Shown: positions 1 to 10,379 of the stretch, one piece after another
How positions within the stretch are numbered: the first letter of the stretch is position 1
Layout: each line of letters starts with the position of its first letter
DNA from: Gnetum montanum
Lineage: Eukaryota > Streptophyta > Gnetopsida > Gnetales > Gnetaceae
Reading direction: 5' to 3'
NCBI GenBank assembly: GCA_015680685.1
Contig: MNCI01014694.1
Span: forward strand, 1,025,025-1,089,024
Length of the DNA: 64,000 nt
Translations under genes and position numbers: made by a program
Notes under the pieces: generated by a model
Seen by the model: only the letters and a program-made list of their open reading frames with translations
What the model was told of the DNA's origin: nothing
The model's database searches: none

Positions 1-1
1 T

Positions 2-1000
2 AATGAAGTGGTCAAGAGAAAGACCTTTCCCATCAAAAAATCCATTTCTAATATTTCAACCAAGGTTAATAAATTACAGAACTCTTTGGACAAAAAATTT
101 CAAACCACTTTGAAGATTAATAAAGAATCCAAAGAGCAAAATAGTGATTGTAATTACAAGAGGCAAAAAGAAGATGAACTTTATTACCAAAGAGATAAAG
201 GCAAAGCTACTACACTAGCAAAAGTTGTGGAGTCTAAATTTGATGATGAAACTGAATGTAACATCTATCAATACAAACATCCAAATGAATGTTGCCCTAT
301 GGTGTCACTCTTACAAGAGTCTGGAGTGTACACATTGAATCCTTGCCTAGCTTGTAAGCAAGCTCCAAGATGATTGCCTTATCCTCAAGGTAGTATAAGG
401 TAGTTCAACCAACAACAACAAGCTTACTACCCAAGTGAAAATCCTCCAAAACCTTATGAATAATACAAATAGTGGTACAAACTACAATCATGGAAAATGC
501 CACAAGTAAGGCAGCAACACCCTTATAGGAAACTAGATCCATACAAGTACTATGTCCAATAGCCTATCTCCCCTAGAAGTTTTGCAAGTCATACATCATT
601 CAAACATCACTATTACCCTCTAGAGTACCACTAAATATAGTCACCATCTACTTGAGGGGAAAACCCATATCAATATCCATACCATCCTTCGCATCCCTCT
701 ACACATACACCTCCACGTTCAACCTAGTTACCTCTTACTCTATCCATGTAGGGTGAGATTCCTTCACAGCCACAACAACGAAATGCTAAAAGGGTTATAC
801 ACTCACAACCAATTTTTCAGCCAAGTGGTCAAGATAATTGATCTAGGAAAAGACCTTTTATTCAACCTAGTAGTTCTCTTCAACCCTCACAATCTAGTTT
901 GGCTGGTCACCTTGCATCTCCAACACCCTCATTCTTTGCATCAAATACCTTCGAGTGCCCTTCAAACTAAGTGCTAGCTCGAATCCTTACTGTAATGCTA
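2..1000 (+). pseudogene. gag remnant of gypsy copy A (C-terminal half)
   Basis: Capsid-side polyprotein of an LTR retrotransposon, incomplete at the left edge. A charged Lys/Glu-rich stretch (KESKEQNSD, then KGKATTLAK) is followed by a Cys/His-containing segment with NECCP near residues 93-97. After that comes a Pro/Gln/Tyr-rich linker full of HYYPLEY-like motifs. Gypsy copy C carries the same order at 27325-28050, which supports homology. It continues in the same frame into the protease. In-frame stops at 371, and several TAGs at former Gln or Trp codons, make it non-functional. I do not see an intact CCHC zinc knuckle. Confidence 0.7.
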
Positions 1001-1380
1001 ACTCATGTTGTTTTTAACTGGATCAAGACTGGTAATCTTCTAACAAAAAGATCTGATCCAGGAAGCCCACTCACTTATCTACAAATCACTAGATAGGAGC
1101 CATACAAGGCTCTTCTTAACTTTGGTTCTAGAGTTAATCTCATCTCCCATGACATGTATAAGGCCTAGAACCTACCACCTCTCAAGAAGAGTAACATTCA
1201 TCTAGAATTAGCATATCAGTTAATTATTGTTCCTTTGGGATTAGTAGAGGACATTGTAACCATAGTTTGTGGGTGGTCCTATCCTATTGATTTTTTGGTG
1301 ATCAAAGTGAACAATTGCAAAAGTGACTTCCCCATCATTATAGGAAGGGTTTGGCTAAGCATAGTCGATGCATGAATGAG
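1001..1380 (+). pseudogene. aspartic protease remnant, gypsy copy A
   Basis: Retropepsin-like domain that would process the polyprotein. The core reads YLQIT..EPYKALLNFGSRVNLIS and is followed by NLPPLKKSNIHLEL and GLVEDIVT..CGW, and ends at PIIIGRVWLS. The expected catalytic triad DSG/DTG is NFG here: codon 1118-1120 is AAC (Asn) instead of Asp. Copies C and D also have Asn at this position. A TAG at 1094 interrupts the frame. It is homologous to the proteases of copies C (28270-28620) and D (53663-54210, reverse strand). Confidence 0.8.
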
Positions 1381-3280
1381 CATAAGTAACCTATTTTTAG
1401 AAATATCCAGGAAAATGAATTAGGCAAGATTGAAGCAGAGGCATATTCCATGCATCACATATAGCGATAATGGATGTAATTGTGTGTAAAATATTTAGTC
1501 CATCAAGAGCACATACATTAATGCATGCAATCAATGTGCATAAGAAATTAACATTTAAAGGTGTTTGTACATAGTAGCCACAAAATAGGAGGACACCCAG
1601 TGGCTGGTAGCTAATTCAGATAGTAGCACACTATGCATGGAACCAACTAAGAGCCTAACATGTGCTTAAGTTGAAGGCATGGACAAAATTAAACAAGTTC
1701 ATTTCCAACTCTCTGATGAAGATAATTATACTTGTTGGGGAGAGTTGGAAATCCTTGATCACTTCAAGCAGGAGCTCTTAGAGCTAAAAATTTTACCAGC
1801 TAGAATGGAGTATGTATTTTTAAAGAATGGTAAACTGGTCATAATTAATATCAAACTTGCTCCTAAATAAAAATAAAAGTTATTGAATGTAGTGAAAAAA
1901 TGGTCAAAATCCTTTGCTTGGTCATATTTAGAGCTAACAGGAATTGATCTAAGAATATGCTAGCATCACATTTATACCGACCCAGCCATGAAGCCTAGAA
2001 GATAGCTACAAAGGTGATTGAACCCCAAATTGAAGCAAATTATCAAGGATGAAATAGAGCAACTCCTCAAGGTGAGGTTCATATATCCAATTGTGGATAG
2101 TGAGTGGATTATTCCACTCTTAATTGTACAAAAGTAGGGTGGAAAATGGTGGGTCTACATTGAATTCAAGTTGTTGAATATGGTAACATTTAAAGATCAC
2201 TTTCCTTTGCCATTTGTAGATCAAGTGCTAGACACCATATTTGGGCATTGTTATTATAGTTTCTTGGATGGTTATAGTGGCTATAACCAAATCCAAATTG
2301 CACCATAAGATTAGGTTAAGAAAACATTCATGAGTCCTTGGGAGACTTTTGCATATTGTAAGATGCCATTTGGTCTGTTCAATGCCTTTAAAACATTTCA
2401 ACACTTGGTTCTTAGTATCATTCAACAATAGATTGGTAGTGGTGTTGAAGTCTTCATGGATCACTTTTCCACCTATGGAGCTACCTTTGAGCAAGCCTTG
2501 GACTGACTTGAGCAAGTACTAAAGAGATGTGTAGAGACAAACCTATGGCTTAACTAGCAAAAGAGCCATCTCATGGTCTAAGAAGGCATTGTGCTTGGGC
2601 ATTGAATTTCATAGAAATGGATTGAGGTAGACCTAGAAAAGATAAGGGTCATCAAAGGAATAACATGTTAACTAGAGAAAATTAAAGATGTTTTGTCATT
2701 CCATGGACACAATTGTTACTATTGATAATTCATAGAGAATTTCTCTAAGATTGCAAATTTGTTGGTAGAGCTTACAAAGAAAGATGCACATTTCATCTAG
2801 ACCAAGGAATGTGAACGTGCATTTCAACAATTAAAGGAGAAACTTGTAGAAACACTAATCTTACGAGCACCAAACTAGTACAAACCCTTTCATATCATGA
2901 TGGATGCATCTAACTGTGCCTTGGAAGTAGTGCTCATGTAGATGGATGATAAGAAATGTCCATACTATATCCACTGCACAAGTTGAAGCATTATGGGATC
3001 ACAATTAAATTACACCACTACGGAGAAAGAATTAATGGAAGTGGTGTATTCTTTAAAAAAGTTTAGGTAATATGTGCTTGGTTACAAAGTATTTGTGCAT
3101 AGGAACCACAATGCAATCTGCTTCCTCATGAATAAGATAATGATAAGCCCTCATGTCATATGGTGGCCTGTGATCTTTCAGGAATTTGATGTCACAATGG
3201 TAGATCAAAAAAGGACTAAGAATGGGGTTGCTGACCACCTCTCTTACTTAAGATGGGATAATAAAGAGTAGGAGAGCCTA
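1381..3280 (+). pseudogene. reverse transcriptase and RNase H remnant, gypsy copy A
   Basis: Starts with a linker from the protease (1381-1660, recognisable by comparison with copy C at 28621). Reverse transcriptase follows, with KQIIKDEIEQLLK, PLPFVDQVLD, YSGYNQIQIAP, KMPFGLFNA and the catalytic motif region VEVFMDHFSTYG. The second catalytic Asp of FMDD is His here. The thumb and connection are seen at EGIVLGH, and RNase H at MMDASNCALEVVL through HNAICFLMN to VADHLSYLRW. The whole stretch is one frame with many stops. Most stops sit at former CAG/CAA (Gln), TGG (Trp) or CGA (Arg) codons. No frameshift was seen. Confidence 0.88.
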
Positions 3281-4640
3281 CTCTCTAATCAATTTCTAGA
3301 TAAAACCCTCTTTACAGGAGCAATAAGTGAACAAATGCCTATAAAAGCAATATGGTATAATGGAATTCTGACATATCTTCTCACTCAAGAGATGCCACAA
3401 GACTTGGATTTTAGGAAGAAGCAACAATTTCTTCATTAGATCAAATACTTTATGGAAAATAACAAACACTTCTACAAGGTTTGTACTGATGGCCTAATTC
3501 GTTGGTGCGTCCCTGACAAAGATCAACTATGCATTCTCTAGGATGCTCACAAAGGGCCTTACGGAGGCCACTATGTAGGGAGATGCATGGCCATGAAAAT
3601 CCTAATGGTAGGATACTATTGGCCTATAATCTTTAAGAATGCCCACTAGTTTGTCAAGTCTTGTGAACATTGTGAACGAGAAGGGGGGATGATCACTCGC
3701 ATGGTAGGTCCTCAACAATGGATTCAACCACTAGAACCTTTCGAAATATGGGATGTTGACTTCATGAGTCCCATCACACCCATGTCCAATGGAAAGGTGT
3801 ATATTATAGTAGAAATTGACTACTGCACAAAATATGTAAAAGAAGCAATTGTTACTGATTGTACATTATCCACTGCTACTAAATTTACATAACAAAATAT
3901 CATGAATAGGTTTGGGGTGCCACATTTACTAATTTTTGACAATGGAACTCATTTCATAGGTGTCACTTTTAGAAAATTAATGCAACACTTGGGGGTAGAA
4001 CATAAATTAACAACACCTTACCATCCCTAAGCCAACAATCAAGCAAAGGTAACCAATTGGGAGATCACAAAAATACTAATGTGGACCATTAGAAAATATA
4101 GGAAGGATTGGAGTACAAAACTTAACGATGCTCTCTAGGCTTATTGTTTAACTTGGAAACTTCCTATTGCCTATTCTCCCTACAAGTTAGTGTATAGAAA
4201 ACTTTCAACACTTTTGATTCAATCTGAGCTTCATACACTCTTAACAACTTGTGATATAAATCTTGACCTAAGTATAGCACAAAAAGAAAGATTAATCACC
4301 CTAAATTTTCTCAATGAAAATTGATTAGTGGCCCTATCCTTAAATTAGGTGAACAAGGCATTCAGCAAGCAACCCCATGACCTTAGAATTAGGAAAGTAA
4401 AACTTCAACTAGGACATAAGATTCTCTACTAAAACCCCACACATGTACCCCCAACAAGAAAAATTTCAAACATTGTGGGAGGGACCTTATGTAATTGATC
4501 AAACCTTTTCCTCTAGGGCCATGTTGATCTACAAGCCTAAATGCCCAAATAAAAAGCAGTTGGGCAACATTCAACAAGTAAAGTCTTTCCTCAAACCTAG
4601 ATAGGCCAATGCAATTACCACCTCAATAAATAGACAACCA
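3281..4640 (+). pseudogene. integrase remnant, gypsy copy A
   Basis: Zinc-binding region: HKGPYGGHYVGRCMAMKIL and later CEHCERE. Catalytic core: WDVDFMSPITPMSNGKVYI with the first Asp, then DYCTKYVKEA, then LLIFDNGTHFIG with the second Asp. The glutamate region AKVTNWEITKIL is altered. The C-terminal domain runs through KERLITLNFLNEN and KVKLQLGHKILY to about 4440, then loses frame near 4445-4640. Relative to D and C this is the expected full length. The catalytic core continues in the RT frame. At least eight stops and the altered core leave it dead. Confidence 0.85.
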
Positions 4641-6652
4641 CATTCTATTTTTTGGATGTCCTCCTTCCAACTTAGTCATGGGAACAATGGTCATCTGTGT
4701 TGACAATCCATTTGGCTTCTTAGTTTTTCTACTTTTTTGTTTTTTACATTTTTGATATTTACAAATTATTTATTTTACAAATTCTTGATTTGTCAAATTT
4801 TTCTAATTTTACATCATCTTTAATACCTTTGAACCTCCTTGACTATTTTACACTTTCTTATATATTTTAATTTGTTTTATTTTATTCAACTATGATATTT
4901 TCTCATTTTTGCTAATAAAAAGTCCTTTATTGTCACAGGACACAGTGCTGCTATTGTTGTTTACTAATGATGGTTTGTGCTTAATGTTGTGATTGTTGAT
5001 GTCTGGTTTCTATTTTTGAATTTTGATGTCTAATGACTTTGACATGGTCTATTTTTCATGGAATAGGTAGTGAGTTCATGTCATCCACCCATCCAATGAA
5101 CTCTATGGTTTTCCTTGTTCTAGGAATTTGAGATCCCTTCCATTAAAGAAATTTTTAATTGATCGGTAACCTTGGTAGTTCTGAAATTAGGAAGGATTCA
5201 AAGTTTTATAAAGGATGTGAATTCAAGGAGACTCGATACTCTTTATAATCTTCTACTTTCTTGAGCTCTTAAGTTTTTTTCATGGACTTCTTACCATTCC
5301 CTACTACCCACAAATAGCAAGTCAAATAAAGTCTTTGCATGCTGTGGTTTCCATTCAAAAATTTCAAAAAGGAAAAAAAATGATGGGAATTCAAAGCACA
5401 CCCCTTAGACATGAATAAGTCTTTGCATGGTGTGGTTCCCATTTCAAAAAAATGATGGAAATTCAAAGCACACCCCTTGGAGAAATAAATGGGCTACAAG
5501 CACTAGTTATGGGACTCAAATAACATGCACCTATGCCTAAAGGTCCCCTCTAACTAAGGCCCTTTCTCTCTCACTTTCTACTTCTCTTTTCTTCTCTTTG
5601 TAGAATGGTTGTTGTTTTGTGAAAGCACTCTTATGTCTTGAGTGAGTGGATCGGTCTTAGAGTAGTGATGTAAAGTCACTAAAAGTGGCTAGTTTTGGTT
5701 TGGACTGAGGATGGATCTTCTCAAGTCATTTTAACCAGAAATTTCATAAGGGACTTCTTATGACCTCAATTTGGAACTTCATTCCACCTTCTTTATCATC
5801 CATCCATGCTACCATAACTCACATCACTACCAAATTCTATGTTATGTTCTATGTCTTAGTTTGATGTGTTGGGATTCTTGGGTAGATTCTTTCAGGTTGG
5901 TCCTTAACTTTTCATGACCATTACTCAACTATGGAGCCCACAGACTCTTCAACTGAGGTTATGCAAGGGCAAAAAGGACATGAGCCTACTATGGGGAGAA
6001 CCCACTTGCATAGCTCTTTTCTTGATTAGTGAAGGTTCCTCACCTTTGATATCATTACAATCCTATCTTTCACATATTCCATTGGATATTCCACTTAGTG
6101 CTCCTTAACCTTTTATTTCATTCATCCACTAAATCAATTTTTCTCCATTTTTTCAAATTCATGAGCTCAATGCCCTCTTCTCATGTTTTCATATTATTCT
6201 TGGTCCTTTAAGCTTTCATTTGATCCCAATTTCATCCAAAAATTTCTTGTATTAAGAAAGTTTGACAAAAGTCAATAGTAGTCAACAGAGGTCAATAGCT
6301 GTGTCGATGAGGCCTCATCGACACAGTGTGTACATGCTATATATACTTCCTAGCACTTAGGAATTTTTTCTCATTTTCTCATAACACATTGGGAGTTTTT
6401 GCAATTTTTCAAAGCCGAAAACCTTCCAAAGCTCATAACTTCTCAACCGTTTGTCCAAATCACTCTATTTTTCGACCTTGCACTTATCGGAGGTAAGATC
6501 TTTATCGTGGGACCACAAACCTTAAAATTTATGATGAAAATTTTGCTAACTCCCCAAAGGTTTAATAACCTTAATAACATAGAAACATCAATTTTTTCAA
6601 AGATTAACCCTTCCTACAACCTAGACATCATTAGGTCCCAAGAGACCCAAAG
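4641..6652 (+). other. non-coding spacer between pol and third ORF, copy A
   Basis: About 2 kb with no credible coding. A T-rich stretch (4700-4930) is followed by sequence shared with the other family members. The motif around 5967-6015 (agggc...catgagcctactatgggg...cccacttgcata) recurs at 9225, 57497 and 63220. Near 5330-5470 there are two copies of a segment built on gtctttgcatg.tgtggttcccat plus aatgatgg.aattcaaagcacacccctta. A palindrome and TATA box at 6299-6346 are annotated separately. Short open frames here look like chance. Confidence 0.7.
6299..6346 (+). promoter_or_regulatory. perfect 28-bp palindrome followed by TATA box, upstream of third ORF (copy A)
   Basis: Positions 6299-6312 (ctgtgtcgatgagg) are the exact reverse complement of 6313-6326. 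TATATATAC follows at 6338-6346. The third ORF begins about 310 bp further on. The left arm resembles the element's LTR at 8362-8376 (gcatcgatgaggcc), which also lies upstream of a TATA box (8449-8457). I infer an internal promoter for the third ORF; an ancient solo-LTR fragment is the alternative. Confidence 0.5.
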
Positions 6653-8090
6653 ATGAGTTCTTCAAGAGATCAATTTTGGGCCATTTTTTGGAGAAAGCTG
6701 TAGAGGATGTCAAGACACAATTGCAAGCATCTCCCATGTGGCTAGTAATCACATCCACTAGGAAATGGTACATGGGAGAGACATATCTCTTTTGGAGTAA
6801 TCAAAGGCTAGGGTTCATTGTAAAAATCAAGGACATTCAAGTGTCCTACTCAATAGAAGCCATTGCATAGGCACTTGGGTTGCCTGACACTAGAACATAG
6901 CTAGTAGAACTATCCAAAAAAGGTAATCTTGAGGCCAAGAGGGAGTGGACCTAGCAATGCTACAACGATGATCATAAGAAATATGATGTGCTCACACTAG
7001 TGGAGCGAATTTACTTCAAGATTGCAGCCTGTTACCTCAATCCAACAACAAGGCCAGGTAAGGTAACTACCTTCTTTTCCTAAGCATGTGCTACTCTAAG
7101 TGAAAAATTTCTTGTGAACCTTTCAAAATTGATCTACTTAGAGATCAAGAAGTGCTTCAAGGAAAATGAACATCAATAGTAGGAGTAGCTTGCCAGGGTG
7201 AATACTGAACTAAGGAGTTTGGCTATAGAGAATCAAAATCTGTTAATGGAGAAAGTGTATGCCTTGCATTAGAAGTCTGCCATTGAAATCATAGCCTAGA
7301 AGAATGGGGTCCTCAAACTTGAGAAAGTGAAGAATCACTATAGTGACTAGGTTAGCCTGTAGAAAGAAGTTAATGGGAAACAGATCTAGATGATGAAGGT
7401 AAAACTGAATGAAGCCGTCTAGTAACTCCAAGAAGGAAGAGAAATGTGGTAACCCATCATTGATGGGATTGATGCCTACAACAAGTTGGAGATCCACTTG
7501 AAGGATTTGCAAATTGTAGAAATGACAAAGTATATGGAGTTGGCCAATCTTTGATATGCAAACTTGGCAATGTTGATTGCCAAACAACTCTGATTAGAAT
7601 TAGAACTACAAGTGGCTAGCTCGTATTCATTATACGAGGCAAAGATCAAGCACCATAAGGACATCAAGCAAAAGCTTAAGATTATAAATGCAGAACTCAA
7701 AGTTCTCAAAGCACAATTTAGAGACCAACGATCAATCACTAAGAACCTAGCTAGATGGATGAATAACTACCAAGAGCTGAAAGACATAGTTAGGGAATTC
7801 AACATTGAACACAAATAGGTTGCTACTTGTTTTGTCAATGCTAAGAAGCTATTTCTAGCAATCCCATGTTCTTGGGATGTGACCATTCCAACCCACATTG
7901 GCAAAGCTGCATGGATTGTGCATGATATGAAAAGAAAGGATGAGAAAATGAAGCACTATTGGATACTTTCTACCTTCCACCTAAAGTTGTAGTAGTAGCA
8001 GGATAGCTACAACCACCTCAACTACCTATTCATGAAATCGGTGAAGGTTCCTTGGAGCCTTAGGAACCCCCACCACCTGGGACCATCTAA
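6653..8090 (+). pseudogene. third ORF of gypsy copy A, coiled-coil protein, decayed and internally deleted
   Basis: Sits between pol and the polypurine tract, in sense orientation, where Athila-type elements carry an envelope-like gene. The N-terminal block reads ASPMWL...KWYMGETYLFW, KIKDIQVSYSIEAIA, then LTLVERIYFKIAACYLNP and TTFFS.ACATLSEKF. This layout recalls plant retrotransposon accessory ORFs, a weak family-level resemblance. The second half is Lys/Glu/Leu-rich and predicted coiled coil (VNTELRSLAIENQNLLMEK, KDIKQKLKIINAELKVLKAQ). A conserved tail reads AIPCSWDVTIPTHIGKAAW. Compared with copy B about 1 kb is missing from the middle. An ATG at 6653 is the best start but is off-frame from the rest. 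No signal peptide or membrane segment is visible, so an envelope role is not supported. Confidence 0.65.
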
Positions 8091-8326
8091 TCTTCTTCAA
8101 AAAGCTTCACACCATCAAGGAACATGTTTTCCAATTTTAAAGAGTTGTGTCCTAGTGTTCAATTTTATGTCCTAAACACCATCATTTTTTATAATGTGTG
8201 GATCCATACACCCAGGCACTCCATTTTTTGTCAACTTAGTTAGTTTGTTTTGTTTGAAGAAAAGTTAGTTAATAATCCCACACCTTTTCAATTTTATAAA
8301 AGAACTCAAGAACAAGTTTTCATTCA

Positions 8327-8338
8327 GTTGTGGGGGTA
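8327..8338 (+). other. polypurine tract of copy A
   Basis: The purine-rich run gtgggggta sits directly against the LTR start TGATGA. Copies B (13068-13079), C (58538-58547) and D (reverse strand, 48439-48450) have the same arrangement. This is the plus-strand primer site of LTR retrotransposons. Confidence 0.8.
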
Positions 8339-9222
8339 TGATGAGTTGTGTTCAATTGGCTGCATCGATGAGGCCTTATTGACATAGCCTAGTCAATGCA
8401 TCTTACCATGCATTGACAAGGCCCCATCAACACAGTGTTGTTTTTTGGCTATAAATACTTGCTTGTAGCCACAATTATGGTAATTAGAGATTATAGTTGT
8501 CACAAAGCTCTTGTACTCTTTCCATTTGAAAGTTAGAATTTTTCCCTGAGTGCTCATAGTAGAAGTCATTGAGTGTATAAATCTTTATTTAAGCATTGTT
8601 GTACCTAAGCACGATAGTGTGTGTGCTAATAAAGATGAGCTTTTTGATAAACCTTGTAGCACTTTGGATAGATTAGCTATTTCAACTATGCATTCAATGT
8701 TTTTAATTATTTATTAAATGTTTTTCATTATTTATTAAATATTTTCCAATTATTACATTAATAAAGCAATTAAGCTAGATAGATTACACACATAAGTACA
8801 ACTGCTTTAAGCGTAACACATATTCGCTTGGTAATCCCAATAGTGTTATTGCTTGGTATGCCCAGTAGCATAGCACTTGGTCACCCAATAATAGATATGT
8901 GGGTGTATGGAAAGTGGGATCGAATACTTATGTTAGGATTAGTTAAATGCTAGTTAATTAGCTAACTTATATTAGTTAATTAAATTCTTTTTATCCACAT
9001 TTTGAGCACCAAACTATAAAACACAAAATGATAAAAATCAAATGATCATATCAATGAATGTCATAAGTGTAACTGGGAAGAAAAAAATTGACCTTAAGGC
9101 TAGATTTACTTCCTAAAGGACTAGTGCACCAGAAACAATAAAGTCCATAAAATTCATGCAATTCATGCATGAATGCTTTGTGATTCATATGGTTGGACAT
9201 AGGGATACCTCACGACTCATCA
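8339..9222 (+). repeat. 3' LTR of gypsy copy A
   Basis: 884 bp bounded by TGATGA (8339) and TCATCA (9217-9222), a 6-bp inverted terminal repeat. A TATA box ctataaata lies at 8449-8457. Upstream of it is a perfect 10-bp hairpin (gtcaatgcat at 8392-8401, atgcattgac at 8408-8417). The LTRs of B, C and D share several blocks: a stretch ending gtgctcatagtagaagtca, the gcttggtaatccca repeats (8828-8890) and the terminal ggttggacataggg. It is homologous along its length to 13080-13946 and 58548-59364. Confidence 0.85.
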
Positions 9223-10379
9223 CAAGGGCATTAAGAACATGAGCCTACTATGAGGAGGATCCACTTACATACTCCTTAGGTTGGATGGTTAAATTTGCTA
9301 TCCCTAATTATTTCTCACTCAATTCCATTATTTTCCAAACAAGAAACATCTAGTTTTTGCACTCCTTGGCAATATGATTTCTTCCAAATCTCCTTTCCCA
9401 AATCCAATCCAAGTCCTCTTCCATGATTTGTCATCATTCTAGGATTTTCTAGCTTTCTTTGGACTTTAATTTCATTGTCAAACTCTTCTCCAACACTTAA
9501 TTTTTTAATGTGAAAATGTTTCTCAATATCATGCATCAATGCATCCCCGTCAACATAGCTAGATGCATCGACACATTATAAAGACTCTATATATATGCAC
9601 CAATACTTAGCCAATTTTTCACATTCGCTTCATAATGCTAGAGAAGTTTTTGCAATTTTCATAGCCTAGAGCATCTTCGAAGTGCTATAACTTGCAAATT
9701 TTTTATCTAATTCAACATATTCTTTGACCCTCTAGCTACTCGAGGTGTGCTTTATGTTGTGGGGGCCACAAACCTATGGTTTATGATGGAAAATTTCCCT
9801 CTAACTCCACAAGGTTTGACTAATAAAATAATATTAAATATCTCATCTACACCAAGTTAAACCTCATAAAAAAATCTAGTGGCTAAACAAATAAAATAAT
9901 TAATCTACTATGATTACAACTAACCTAAGTATAACTTACTCAAAAAGAGAAAGGTATCAAAGAACATTCAAGGTTACATACTAATCTCTAATCCTTGGTT
10001 ACATTTGTGATCATAAATGATACTAAAGAGGGAACCAAAAGCTAAAGGACCATCCCAATTGAGGGAGAAGCAACCAAAAGGAGGAAGGGACCATCAACCA
10101 CAATATCCCCAAGAATAAGAGGCTAAGACTCATGCAAAGGGATCTCTTCGGGAGAAGCCCAAAGTGGAGTCTATTCACTAGATTTCCACATCAAAAATCG
10201 GCCAATCATAAAAAGATGAGACATCAAGGTTGAGGCTTGATCTTGAATTCACTTTGACTAAGGCTTGTCTTAAAAGAATTTGTTCCAAGGAGATCCAAAG
10301 TTCACTTCTCCAAGAACTTAACTTCGGTTTCTTCTTGGACTTGACACATGAGGAAGTTCAAACTCAACTGTAGGGGTCT
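9223..10379 (+). other. spacer of gypsy copy B
   Basis: Non-coding. It includes the shared catgagcctactatg...cccacttacatac block (9235-9285) and a promoter-like stretch: gcatccccgtcaacatag, then atgcatcgacaca, then TATA ctatatatat at 9587-9596. A block with cctctagctactcgaggtg follows, matching copies A (6470-6500) and C (57830-57860). Nothing in it looks translated. Confidence 0.65.

Larger units (their letters stand above)
1..9222 (+). mobile_element. Ty3/gypsy (Athila/Tat-type) element copy A, 3' part
   Basis: Only the 3' part lies in the window; the 5' LTR and PBS are off the left edge. The order is gag, protease, reverse transcriptase, RNase H, integrase, a 2-kb spacer, a third ORF, a polypurine tract and an LTR ending at 9222. 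Gag-pol from about 2 to 4440 stays in one frame and is broken only by stop codons. The domain order and the FMDx reverse transcriptase motif fit the Athila/Tat branch. The sequence after the LTR (from 9223) matches this element's own spacer from about 5967, so A appears to sit inside another copy (B). CAAGG at 9223 would be the right target duplication; its partner is outside the window. Confidence 0.85.
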
